A stretch of 64,000 nt of DNA from Hygrocybe punicea. Lineage: Eukaryota > Basidiomycota > Agaricomycetes > Agaricales > Hygrophoraceae. Each line of letters starts with the position of its first letter. The stretch's first letter is position 1. Below the pieces are notes generated by a model that saw only the letters and a list, made by a program, of their open reading frames with translations, was not told the DNA's origin and did not search any database. The translations under genes were made by a program, and so were the position numbers. Location of the stretch: positions 3,720,001 through 3,784,000 of the forward strand of contig OY744463.1 in assembly GCA_963556145.1 (NCBI GenBank), in the 5' to 3' direction. Positions 42,152-52,729 of the stretch are shown one piece after another.

Positions 42152-43863
42152 ATGGAGCTGACGACCACAAAATCGCCCACAACGCCAGCGCCAGAGCGCT
42201 CGCTGAACCGTCAAGTCGTCTTAGAAGAAGATGAATACACAGCTGCACTTTCGCAAATCATAGCTCGCGACTTTTTTCCGTCTCTCGTTCACCTCGACGC
42301 AACAAATGACTATCTGGACGCACTTCATTCTCGGGATCCCCATTTAATCAATGCGTCTGTGCGTCGCCTGCAAGAAATCAGCAGCACACCGGTTACGAGC
42401 CGCCGTCAAGGACCGTGGCAAACACCCTCTCACACTCCTTTCAATGCTGGACCTTCCGAAACACCTCTCCGCACTCCTCAAGGTGAATCGCCCAACAAGC
42501 GTCCTCGATTCGACTCGAATCTCGGTCTCGACGACTTCCAAGCCCGCTACACGTCGGAGGACAATTCAAGCTTCACGCACATTTTGGACGATGAGAACCG
42601 GAAGAGGAAGGAGCAGTGGGCGTGGGCTTGGGATGCGCAAAAGAAAGTCGAGGGGCAGAGAGAGAAACTGCTAGAGAGAAGGGAAAGGATGTTGATTGAG
42701 GCTCCTCCGGTCACGGGTGTAAGAGAGAAGTTTATGATCGAAGTACCTGTTACTGCGGGGTTGATCACAAACGGTTACGAATCTGACATGCAGGGGGGAT
42801 GCAGCATTACAAGAGAGCATGGGGAGGAGCAAGGTGCTCTTGCCAAGGGGAGCGAACTTAGCTTGGCAAGAAAGCCACTGGAGGACCCCCAGGTTGATGT
42901 TTTAGCTCCGAAGAAGGACACTCGCTCTGCTGGAGTCGATGGATGGAAGTTCAAGGTATAGTCACGGCGAGTTTGATTATCCATACCATGGTAGAGCTCA
43001 TAGCCTTTCCTAGACACGGAATTCTCTCATGTTTCCACCTGATGCAGACGTTTCTCCCTACCACCCTTCTGCAAACGTAGCGAACGCCAGTGGAGACCCA
43101 AAGTCTATCATACATGGCAGTACTCGCCTCCCGGAACAGGCCAACTCATCCGCGCAATCTCATGCATTGTCTGATCCTCCGAGCCCTACGCGCAGCCGAA
43201 TTGATGCTGCCATTGCCGGAACACCATGTAAGTCTTGGCCAATGCAACTTTCGTTGCCCCCCGTTAACATCCTCCAATAAAACAGACCGTCCCGCATCTC
43301 CCACAACCAACAACTTCTCGCTTGTCGCCAGCATGCCTTCCCCAACACCTTCGGAGCTCGGTCCAGATGCAGTAAAACAACTCATGACTTGGGGAACTCT
43401 CAACGCGACGCCTCGAATCATCTCCCAATCCGACGATCCTGCACTTGCTCCTCCAACTACCCCCTTCCACCTTCCTGCCCTGTCATCACGTGAGCGGATT
43501 TCGCAGAAATTGTCCAACAAGGCATCCAAGAGTCTGCGCGCGAAGGCAGGGTTGTTGGGTCTCGGACTACTTGGTCGGACACCCGGTATTGCGCGGACCC
43601 CTGCGTCCGTTAGAGGGAGTGGTGGGAGAAAGGGAACTATGGCTCCACCAGCCTGGACTCCGCAGAGAGCGGATGCGGCAGAGAGCTTGACTCCTGCAGC
43701 GAAGCGGTTGTTGGATAGATCCACCATAGGAACTGCCGCTGTCAGACGGGCTGAAGCTATGAACAGGATGGCAGGATGGGATGGGAGTGGGAAAGGTAAG
43801 GAGGCGGATCTGAATCGTGTGCGGTGGACACCGACACCCAGTCCTGTGTCAAGGAGAAGGTGA
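42152..43863 (+). CDS. ESS2: ESS2/Bis1 (DGCR14 homologue), spliceosome-associated nuclear protein
   Basis: Three exons join in frame (42152-42955, 43014-43227, 43286-43863) to give 531 residues. The N-terminal Es2 signature is clear: RQVVLEEDEYTAALSQIIAR, then DFFPSLVHLDATNDYLDAL. It is followed by the TP-rich TPSHTPFNAGPSETPLRTPQ and a FQARYTSEDNSSFTHIL module, then EQWAWAWDAQKKVEG. Exon 2 resumes TRNSLMFPPDADV. The C-terminus has the repeated TP/RR pattern ending VRWTPTPSPVSRRR. Human ESS2 joins late spliceosomes; S. pombe Bis1 is a stress-response nuclear protein. The upstream ATG at 42107 is in frame but less likely. Confidence 0.87.
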
Positions 43864-43961
43864 TTCGTCGACGACGATATTTTTTTGCCGATGTATTGTC
43901 ATGCAATAATGTACACGGATATATAAAATCCGCCGTAGTAGAAAGCATTACATGGTAAATA

Positions 43962-44905
43962 TCACGACTCCGATACTTTTCTGCGCTTGGTTTGGGGTGG
44001 TGCCTCACAGCTATCCTTGTCTTCGTCGTTGTCTGGGCTTCGGTTGCGTTCTGTTCGCTTTGATTCCGATGCAGGAGTAGATGATGACTCGGATACAACT
44101 TGAAGAACAGCAACTGGCTTTATCCTTTTCTTTACTAAGACACCTTTTAATGTTTTTTTGGCGTCTTTTTTGGAGATGACAGTTGTTGGCTTTGCTGGAG
44201 TCCTGACGGATGGTGAGAGAACCGGCGGAGGGTTGTTAGCCGCGCTAGTGCGGGCGGCAACTGCTCTGTACGATGCCTGAGATGAGATATCGGATAAACG
44301 AGAATTAACGAACTCTTTGAAACCCCTGACTTCCTCGCCATCCTTTTGCTTCCGTTGTCGTTCCTCCTCCTCTTGTCGCTCACGCAACGAGTCAAGGAAC
44401 ATAATCTCGTCCTCTTCCAGAGCACGGAACTGATTAGCTGGAAGGAGATGAAGAAAAGTCAGCATATCGGCGAGAAGGATTGCAGAGCAGCAAGACCTAG
44501 TTTCGTTTTTTCCTCCCATTCTTCCTGTTTCGCTGCCTGTGTTCCATGAGCATTGCAGACGGCGACAAGACGGAAAACTTACTCTATTTGCGGCCAGTTT
44601 CTGTCAGTCATTTGAGGATGAGACTAACGAGTTAATACCGTTCTCAAGGAGTCGTCGACAATTCTACTTACTTCTGCCAAACTTCGGCCATCAAAAGAGT
44701 CCTCTACGGGTTGCGGCGGGGGTTCCTGGCCAAGTCTATGGGGCAATTCAGGACTCAAAAATGATAACGTTTGTAAGAGAACAGACCTGGCGTAAGCTGC
44801 TCTCCATTGTTCATCTCGTCTGGCCTTTGCAGAGTCGATTTCGTCCTGAGAGACGAATCGTGAGCCAACAATGCCCGTCGAAAGAGACGGAACAGTGGTG
44901 TCCAT
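43962..44905 (-). CDS. FAM192A/NIP30-domain protein, Fyv6-like
   Basis: This three-or-more-exon gene of roughly 285 residues starts MDTTVPSLSTGIVGSRFVSQ, continues DEIDSAKARRDEQWRAAYAR|LGQEPPP, then SFDGRSLAE and an EEWEEK...LANQFRALEEDEIMFLDSLR segment. This is the N-terminal NIP30 domain of FAM192A/PIP30, related to yeast Fyv6, which acts at the second splicing step; human PIP30 binds the proteasome activator PA28-gamma. The rest is disordered and basic (KKDAKKTLKGVLVKKRIKP), ending PPQTKRRKVSES. It is convergent with ESS2, 98 bp away. Exact internal junctions near 44,540-44,760 were not all fixed. Confidence 0.78.
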
Positions 44906-46591
44906 GGCTGAACTGATGCCGGGCCGACAAGCCGTGAGGCAAGTTATTGCGGACTAGTCCGAGTCGAACTTGAACACAATCTCAGCGTCGTCACCGTCCC
45001 TCGTTGGTCTACCCATCATTGTGGAGTATTTATCCGTATGTTATTAGCGTGGACTCGAGACTCGGCTGCTGCGATCGTCACCTCTTAGATGTTCGGCCAT
45101 CTGCAGCAGCATCCTATTCGTCTTTGGGGAATATCTCACGATGGTTACCAGGCACTCTCAATTTCTCCTTCGGAAAATCAGAATAAACCCGGCAAAAACC
45201 TATCGCTTCATGGGTCGGAGCCGCAACATCCACGAAGACCTACATTGTCGTGGCTCCATTCCAGTCACCACCGGCGTCCGCAGAGGTGAGTAGCTTTGGA
45301 AGTCAACTAGGGGTGAATCTCAAGGCAAGTAGACACCACTGGAATATTCAAATCAATCACTCATCGCCAAAGCCCCGAGTGGGACATTCCATGGACTCGA
45401 AGAGTTAATCAAGATGCAAACAAACCAGGATGTTCATCTATTGGTAACGCCAATGTGAGAGGGATGAGGGATGACAATACAAGCATGTGGTGGGAACAAA
45501 AAGCTGAGGGCATTGTTTTAACCAACCATTATGTGCCGCTGGTGGGCTTTTTCTATCATTGGATTCTTCCTCGCGTTCCGTTTCATATTACTCGCTGTTG
45601 CTGTTCGCATAGGTTCGTTTTGGAGTAACCGGGGTCGTTGAAAGTTCCCCATACGTTCCTCCAGACCTCACGAACGCGAATGGCTGGACTGATATCTACT
45701 AGTAGTGCTTCAGCACTATTGTCATTATTTTTGCCCCATCAGTCCTCATGCACATACTGGTGACCGTTTACGTGCGTCTTGTTCCTCTGTTATTAATAAG
45801 TCGTGTCGGCTGCTTACCTGTTGCTGTAGCTCAACTATTCCGACCGCCACCTGAGGCCATGGCGGACGTCCCACAAGCTCGCCCTTACACTGTTGAAAAT
45901 ATTTTTCATCTGCGCGTGGTCTGCTGCCCCCTCTCTCTGTTTCGACAACTTCTTTACATCACTCGTACCTTGTACTTCCCCAAAGAACACCGCATGGTAC
46001 GACCAGGTCCCGCGACTGTTCTCAGAGGATGGGCAGGGAGACCTGTGACGACCAGCTGTCCGGTTGGCGTTGGTGTGTTGTACGGGTCTCGTTATAAATC
46101 TCTTCAGAATATTCTAGAAGGTATAGTATCACCTTGCACCTACTGTTAGATGATTTGTTCTGTTCTCTCCGATAATTGGGTTCTGCTAAGTTTGGAACCG
46201 TGAGAATTCCCACGTTTTGTAGATCATGGATGCATACTCCCAAGGGGCCCCCACTGGAAGACTCCGTGACTTCAACCCCCCAGTGGTACTACCCAAATTG
46301 GTGGCCGGGGTCCAGATTTGAAGTCTTCGAGGCACTTTTGACGAACTCTCATTTCACTGCTTCCACAACAAACTTTTGACTAAACTAAGTTGGCAAATGT
46401 CTTCCTTTATATTTTTAGTATGTACTTGGGTAGTTAAATGTGTGTAAAACACATTTCAAACAGATATATGAGAGACAGAAGTAGACAAAGCCTGATTTGG
46501 ATGCGATTGAAATCCGATCACCCAAACAACATGGTATAACAACGTGCTCTATCGCCCTCGCGTACTCGACATACTCAACCTGCGCTCAATT
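44906..46591. other. 1.7 kb gene-poor intergenic sequence
   Basis: It contains several short open frames on the plus strand (for example 45748-46149) with no recognisable domain, biased composition and no plausible splice continuation. It marks the switch from the housekeeping block to accessory sequence. Confidence 0.5.
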
Positions 46592-46834
46592 ATGCCTGAA
46601 CCGGATGTTCAACTCGAAGACTTTGCCCTTCCAAATGGCACAGAAATTCAACTCAAGATCATTCATGATCTTCGTCATAACAAGGCCATGGTCTGTTGCG
46701 ACCTTTGTGAAACTTTAGTCCAGAAAACATCAGGCGGTGTCATGACATATTTTTGGGGGCACAGGGACTCAGGCGCTTGTCGAAAGGCGGTGAAAACCAA
46801 GAAGAACGAGGAGAACCGGCAAGCAGCCCTATAG
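46592..46834 (+). CDS. Short hypothetical protein with a C2HC zinc-finger-like motif
   Basis: This is an 80-residue frame (MPEPDVQLEDFALPNGTEIQ...) whose middle has MVCCDLCETLVQKTSGGVMT then YFWGHRDSGACRKAV. The spacing C-X2-C-X16-H-X5-C is like a BED-type or related zinc finger, commonly found at the N-terminus of transposase-derived proteins. The frame ends in a basic tail and a TAG. It may be an orphan exon of a degraded mobile-element gene rather than a free-standing gene. Confidence 0.4.
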   Translation: MPEPDVQLEDFALPNGTEIQLKIIHDLRHNKAMVCCDLCETLVQKTSGGVMTYFWGHRDSGACRKAVKTKKNEENRQAAL

Positions 46835-47979
46835 CAGTACTCCCTGGACAATATATAATTTTATTCATTTATGCACTTTGGTTTCGATCCGAGCATCACA
46901 AAACATACCTCCGGAGAATATTTATTATTTTGATTTTGATTTTTTGATTTCTTGACAAAATATTGGGTTTTCAAGGAATTATTTTACTCGGACATAACAA
47001 AGTCTTGAGCCGTAGCTTCTGTTTCCTGTTTCTTTCCTCGAGTACGAATTTCTTTTTCCTATCTCAAATGAATGTCTTACGATAGCCCTATATAGAGTCC
47101 ACACCTAACATAATGTGGATCAGCGGTAGCCCTGGCGCTAGTAAATTGGCCATTGCATCCACCTTATTCTTGAACTTAACCCTTCGCTGATGTCTTTGCT
47201 TGTTCTTCTGCTGACGAAGTCCAAGCATGGTGCTGGCAGAGAGTAGTGTCCAAATGGCAGCCAAAGGTATGCTAAAACTACCAATCTGTCGCAATATTAA
47301 TGTTAGCGCTATTGGTACATCTGGCATGTGCAGCCCCACTGCCCAGCTCACCGGCCCTGTCACCTGCACCAGACGATGCTCTGGCACCTGCATGTCCAGC
47401 GTGGTGGACAGTCCACAAGTGCCCTGAATGCAAGGACTGCGCATTAGCTGCGGCAAAGACTGGGCCCCGCCACCACCATCTTCCATGCTCCGCAGCTGGA
47501 ATCACCGCAGCCAAACATGATGCCCGCTTGGGCACAGTGGAGACGTGAGTGTGCAACTTTTTTAATTAAAGAACATGGCAAATCCACTGCTCTTGCCAGC
47601 ACCGATTATCGCGGCTGCTCTGTTGCCCGACACTGCTGCTGCCCTGGAGAAGAAAACAGTGATATCCCGGGAGATCACCGAATGGTCAACGATGAATGAA
47701 TGCACCGCTAATGACCATGCCTTCCCACGACGACCAGTAGAGGGGGCGGCGACGACAGCGAGAGCGGATGCAGAGGCACAGATGGTGACGTGACGAGGCA
47801 CGACGACGACGACCATCATATGGCAGATCCAACAGCAGCAACACACATGATGGGGACTATCCGCCTTGCCGTTGCATCCCAAGTGCCAGTGAAATGGCAT
47901 GGCAACAACGATGACAATACCTACCACACGCTCGGCATTTGTTAAAGTAACGCCTAATACTGGAAATATTCACAAGTTT
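46835..47979. other. 1.1 kb without a supported gene
   Basis: AT-rich at the left and GAC/CAT-repetitive near 47,750-47,850. Opposed open frames here have low-complexity, Ala/Val- or Cys-rich translations and no motif. Confidence 0.5.
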
Positions 47980-49805
47980 TTACTGCTCATTGTAAAAGCT
48001 ATTACATATTTCAAGAGCTGAAATCCAAACCAGTTGCCGACTGTCCATGTCATTTGCACTGAAGCAAGGGAGTTGTTGAAGCTCATCTTGAAGGATCCGA
48101 AGCTGCTCAGGACTTAGGGGACAGTCTGGTTCTTCGACATTCACATGAGACAAATGATACGGATGGTGGGCACGAAATGGGTTGTTGGAGTCAGGGTCAG
48201 CAAGATCTGAGAGGTTTTGGGCATTGTGATGGGCAATGATTGTGTCGTCTTCATAGTCCATCCAGTCAATGCTATAGGATGTGATATCTTCGAGGTTGAT
48301 ATCATCATCTAAAGCATCTCCCAGCTCTCCTAGGCCTCACATCCCATTCTGAATCATCCCAAAGACAAACATGTCCTTGGGGCTGCGCTGGCGCTCTCCG
48401 TGAACGGCCAAAACATGTGTATTCCAGGATTCTGCCCATTCAAGAGCATCATTGTTAATGACAGGGAGGAAAAGATAGTGGAGGAGCCAGATGTGGGAAT
48501 TTGAGTTGGGATCGAGAGTGTCATGGAATTCCAGGAGGTAGAAGAATGACCTCCATTTTTCACCGAATCCTAGGGTCAAATCTCTCCACAAGCGCTCAAT
48601 GCGAATATTATGAACACTTCTGTTGAAATTATTTAGCATGGAAATTCCGTTGGAAGATGACATGACACACTTTCCCCAGATGTATGACCCTCGTCTGACA
48701 CCCTTGAACTCCTCCATAAAAGCAGCAACAAGTAGATTTTCTGTACCATGATCACCGCGAACGCGGCTGGGCACTCCATGCACCTCAATACAATCGAGAA
48801 AGATATCAACAACTGTTTGTGCAAGGTTGTTGTTGCTCGCACGTATCCCTGCCACGAAGCGCGAGAAGCCATCAATGAATGCATGGAATACAATCTTCCA
48901 ACGTATAAGCCCTGGAATATGGTTTGAAAATTCAATGAAATTATATATTGGGGCAACTGACCATGCTGCCCGTCATGATGCCAAAGCGAGTTTGGACCAG
49001 GTACACTGTAAACACGGCGTTCAATGCGACGTGGTCCAAATGAGGAGGTCGGGGAACCATGAACACGAGCATATGATGCCTCCAGTCGCGATCGTGGTAT
49101 TTGGTGACCAAGATATTTTAGGTGACCATCAATCATGCGGCGTCCGAAAGAAGGGAAAGCCTCAAGAATGTAAGACATGATGTGGTCAAGCTCAGCATCT
49201 GGAAGTTCAGAGACAGCCCCCATTGAAGACCGATAGATCCATATAACTGAACCGTCCTCCTGTTCGTAGTCCACATACACCGGTTCCCCAGGCTCTACCA
49301 AGCCTAATTCAAGAGCTCTACGGCAAATAGTTCTCGGGTGACAGTTGAAAATTGGAGCAAGATGTGTTGGTCCCCGGAGTTCAAATGCAACAGCAAGGAG
49401 ATCTGCATCAATCTCAATAGCTGGGCGACCTCGAAGTCCAGTGTAGACGTGTGTGGCTGTTGGCACAAATGGCAAGTCAGGAGGATCTGATGAGAGCTGA
49501 GAGGCATGATCGAGACATTCAATCATATGGCAAAGGCTGTCGCAGATTGTGGCAAGTTCTTCAGGTGGAATAATTGCGGTATGCTTGGGCAAATATTGTC
49601 GGTTAAAATCCAAGCCTTGCCTAGTGATTCGATTACATACCTGTCGTGTCAGATTTAGGAAGCGGAGGCAGTCTTGCCGACGCTCTCCCAATCTAGCAGC
49701 ATCACCTTGTTGTGTGCGCAAGGAGATGTGAACCAGTCAGCCAAGTTCAGCATAGCCAGCACGGATAGTGTCGAGAGGAATAGGTATCAGATTGATATCA
49801 CCCAT
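47980..49805 (-). pseudogene. DDE integrase-core mobile-element protein, with two in-frame TGA codons
   Basis: Three exons join in frame: 49805-48962, 48911-48671 and 48619-47980. The middle has an HTH-like segment (FNCHPRTICRRALELGLVEP). An integrase-type catalytic core follows: HDGQHGLIRWKIVFHAFIDG, RVRGDHGTENLLVAAFMEEF and SVHNIRIERLWRDLTLGFGE give the probable D, D and E residues. The family is abundant in Agaricomycetes and resembles cut-and-paste elements using a retroviral-type integrase. Two TGA codons interrupt the frame, at 49739-49737 near the start and at 48339-48337. Coding sense continues past both (after the second: GLGELGDALDDDINLEDITS). Both fit CGA-to-TGA changes. I did not find terminal inverted repeats. 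Confidence 0.72.
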
Positions 49806-50184
49806 GTCAATGTGCTCAGAGTCGGTCTCACACTATCGATGTTTTGTAAAGTAGCTTTGTCCTTCAGTACTTCAGTGTCATAGGCCTGAATCTAACATTA
49901 TTTAAAATCATCCCATACCGATACATTGTAATTCCATGGCCTGCCAAAATAATTACAACCGATCGCGAACACTGCTCCATTCTCAAGGTTATTATTGTGT
50001 AATCCAAGAAAATCTTCGTGAGGACACCTCTGGCGGGGCCTCTTGCTTCACCTCAGGGACTTAAGCTCCAAGGTTCTTCTTTGGCTTCGGCGGAGGCCAT
50101 GGGTATCGCTTGGGGTGAATACACTCTGGTGTGGCCTGTCCCAACTCCATCAACAGCAGGAGTTAAATAGTGAACTGGGAGACT
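49806..50184. other. Intergenic, 379 bp
   Basis: No supported gene is seen. It lies upstream of the integrase-core gene. Confidence 0.45.
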
Positions 50185-51321
50185 TCAATGTCGCAGCCTG
50201 ACCCCGTTCTTGGTAAGGTGTCCATGATAATGCCCAGAAACCATCGTGTAAAAACCCTCTGCAACTCTATCCTCCGTGATGGAGATCCACCTCTTCTTCT
50301 GTAGAAATACTGTCTCACTACAAGGTAAATGAATCACGTTGTCCGCCCTCAGCTCCAGCATGTCGATGGTGTAGTCGCAAGATTGGACAGGGCAGTGCCA
50401 CGTGAATCCAGCGTCTGGTAGCTGGGGTGGGAAATAGAAGCAGCGAGGAATCTGGGCAACGAGCTCAGGGTCCAGGTCTTCAGGAGCAGAGTCCGAGTCC
50501 GACGCTGGTGGCATTGAAGGCTCTGAGAAATCAGAGTCGTAAGTGTGCTGGATGACTTGCGTGTCTTTAGGTACAGGCTGTGCTCGAATGAACTCATGTA
50601 TTTTCCGTGAAACACTGTAAACACCTACAATTGTCGTCTTCACTTTGGCGGCTTTCTGTAATTTGGCCATGTCCTTCCCCAAGATGCTGTACCGCTTGAA
50701 ATCAATGAACTCATTGAAATCCTTCTCATCCAGCTCCCCGTGCGGCAAACCCCATCGCACGCTGCGATTCCGTGCGTCATGTCGTTCATTGCGCACCCAG
50801 AAGCAGAATACCCACCAGGTCTCCACAGCAAGTACACGCTTCTCTGCTGGACGCATTGACAGTTGTTGCATGTAGATCCATCCGCACTGCGCAGCAATGA
50901 GGTTGACAATCTCTGAGCGAGGGATGTGTGGTGGGTACCGCGGCCGGCGGGTCCGACCACGATTGTCGACATCTGAGTCATCTTGGTCGAAGATGTAGCG
51001 ATTGCGTCGGTGGTCGTCGGTAAACGCATACCGCTCAAGGTAGCGTTTCTCGATGGACACTCGCCCTGTTCGCGCATGCCATACAACGCTTCCAGGGTTA
51101 ACCTGCTAACGGGGTTGATTTCTGGATGCATCCGTTTCTCAATGTCGCGCTTTTGGACGTCGATCTCGAGCCATTTGCGGCCCTGCTGCGAGAGCCAGGA
51201 GAGTGACTTGATTTCTACGATTCCGTAGAAGCGGATCGGGTGGGCAGCGGATCAGGCTGTGTGTGGGACAGACACTTCGGTCTCGTCGAATCTGCGGGTG
51301 ATTCAGCGGAATTTCAGCCAT
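50185..51321 (-). CDS. Hypothetical protein, frame uncertain, next to the retrotransposon
   Basis: A 290-codon open frame runs down to TGA at 50185. It contains SIEKRYLERYAFTDDHRRNR, IVNLIAAQCGWIYMQQLSMR, WWVFCFWVRNERHDARNRSV and a C-terminal CFYFPPQLPDAGFTWHCPVQ SCDY module with paired cysteines. I recognise no family. Upstream, a second frame reads RFYGIVEIKSLSWLSQQGRK WLEIDVQKRDIEKRMHPEIN and ought to be the preceding exon, but no consensus intron joins the two cleanly. Either a small frameshift or an unusual splice is present. A possible start (MAEIPLNHPQIRRD) at 51321 lies in a third frame. The insertion of the LTR element at 51356 may have removed the true 5' end. Confidence 0.45.
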
Positions 51322-51351
51322 CGCGATTATTGTTTGACAGAGACAGAGGAA

Positions 51352-51355
51352 ACGG
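51352..51355. repeat. Target-site duplication, left copy (ACGG)
   Basis: ACGG directly precedes the 5' LTR and is repeated at 61172-61175 directly after the 3' LTR. If the terminal A of the LTR is counted with the flank, the duplication is five bases (AACGG), the usual Ty3/gypsy size. Confidence 0.75.
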
Positions 51356-52150
51356 TGTAGAGGGTCCTCGACCCTCTGAGGCCGTAACATCGATATCTAG
51401 CGAATCCGCTCGAACCCGACGTCTCTAGCAGTCTACGCTCGAACCCGACGTAACCCAACGCAACCCGATGCATACCGACTAGCACGGCCGCTCACGTACC
51501 TGGTCGGTCTATCTCATAAACTCACGGAACTTCAAATATCGAAGATAGATCTCATCGGACTGGGATCCCGACATCGGACTTGCCTTATTCATGCCTAGCG
51601 TCTCCCTTATGGGGATATAGTAAAGTATATTGCATCTTTTACGGTTTTTTATATCTTCCACCCATTTTCCCTGTCATCGTCGCCTCGCAACGCTCTTCCT
51701 ACTTCCCCATTTTTATTCTCCTTTGTCTCCTCTCATCGGCCAAGGACTCTCGTCCGAATCTAGGTACACAAATTTGTAGTATAAAAACGGTGCCCAAGCG
51801 CCGTCTCAGAATAAGAAACCAGTTCCCCCATTTCCTCTCTCTGAGAATTAAGTCTCTCAGTAAATTCCATCGCACACATCGCTCGTCGGATTCCTCGACG
51901 CCCTCCCCGTCGTTCTACCGCCTTTATCTCTACGTTTCTCGTCACCCGACACCCGACCCGCCGTACCCGACATCGTCGGCTTCGTCGGCTTCGATCGGTC
52001 TCGATAGATTTCAGTAGTTTACTCGGCGGCTTCTTACTTTTTATATCCTATTATCTTACTGAAGCTTGTTAGACTATTCCTAGTCACTTCTACGCTGACC
52101 CCACAGGCTTAGGATCATTATTCCGCAGCCACCCCGACCTCGCCTTTACA
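51356..52150 (+). repeat. 5' LTR (795 bp)
   Basis: It is bounded by TG...CA and is nearly identical to 60377-61171. It contains a TATA-like TATAAAA at 51780-51786, a likely core promoter for the genomic RNA. Near the left end the sequence CGCTCGAACCCGACGT occurs twice within 40 bp. Confidence 0.93.
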
Positions 52151-52152
52151 TC

Positions 52153-52171
52153 TGGAGCCCACCGCGAGGAA
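52153..52171 (+). other. Primer-binding site
   Basis: TGGAGCCCACCGCGAGGAA begins two bases after the 5' LTR. The leading TGG pairs with a tRNA CCA end. I could not assign the tRNA. Confidence 0.6.
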
Positions 52172-52729
52172 TAGTCTAGCACCACCATAGCTTCCTCTTC
52201 CCGTATCCCTCCCTCTGACCGTCGTCTTCGAGATCTTCCTCGAAGAACTCTTCAACAAGAACTCTCTTTAGCCGCCTTCGACCCGACAATCGACGACGAC
52301 TTCTTCCAGCTAGTACCCGACCACCTCGCTCGACATAACAACCTCCCGCTCGTCTCAGGGTCAAACACCCCCCTATATCTTTCATCCGACAGTCTCGAAT
52401 CGGTCGATATACCGATAATTACCATCACACCCGACTCATCCGATCTCAGTTCGACACCCGCATTGCCTACGTCCCCGACTTCGACCTCGTTAGAACCCCC
52501 GTCCACGTCTTCGCTCTCGATATCGAAAACTCCGTCATCGTCATCGTCTCCGTCTTCGCTCTCGACATCGAATAATCCGTCATCGTCATCGTCCCCGTCA
52601 TCGTCATCGCCTACGCCGTCATCGTCCCCGTCATCGTCTTCGCCTACGCCGTCATCGTCCACGTTACCCGACCCGCTCATCGCACACCCGACAACCGCTT
52701 CATCGACATCTCAGCTCCTTCCACCCACA
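52172..52729 (+). other. Retrotransposon leader with Ser-codon microsatellite
   Basis: The untranslated leader between the primer site and gag. From about 52,530 to 52,665 it is an imperfect TCATCG/TCGTCC repeat. The gag frame is open through it from 52463, but no ATG occurs before 52730. Confidence 0.6.

Noticed and set aside
45748..46149. 133-codon plus-strand frame
   Set aside because: No domain, no homologue-like segments and no flanking splice logic; treated as chance.
47562..47927. 121-codon minus-strand frame rich in Val, His and Cys
   Set aside because: The translation mirrors a GAC/CAT-repetitive DNA stretch and lacks protein-like features.
51405..51470. Repeated CGCTCGAACCCGACGT resembling a tRNA T-arm
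   Set aside because: No acceptor or anticodon stem pairs around it; it is part of the LTR.
51580..52017. 145-codon frame repeated at 60601-61038
   Set aside because: Both lie inside the LTRs and are identical because the LTRs are; no motif and no independent support.
52252..52680. 142-codon Asp/Gly-rich minus-strand frame in the element leader
   Set aside because: It is the complement of a TCATCG-type microsatellite (GDDDDGDDD); not a credible protein.
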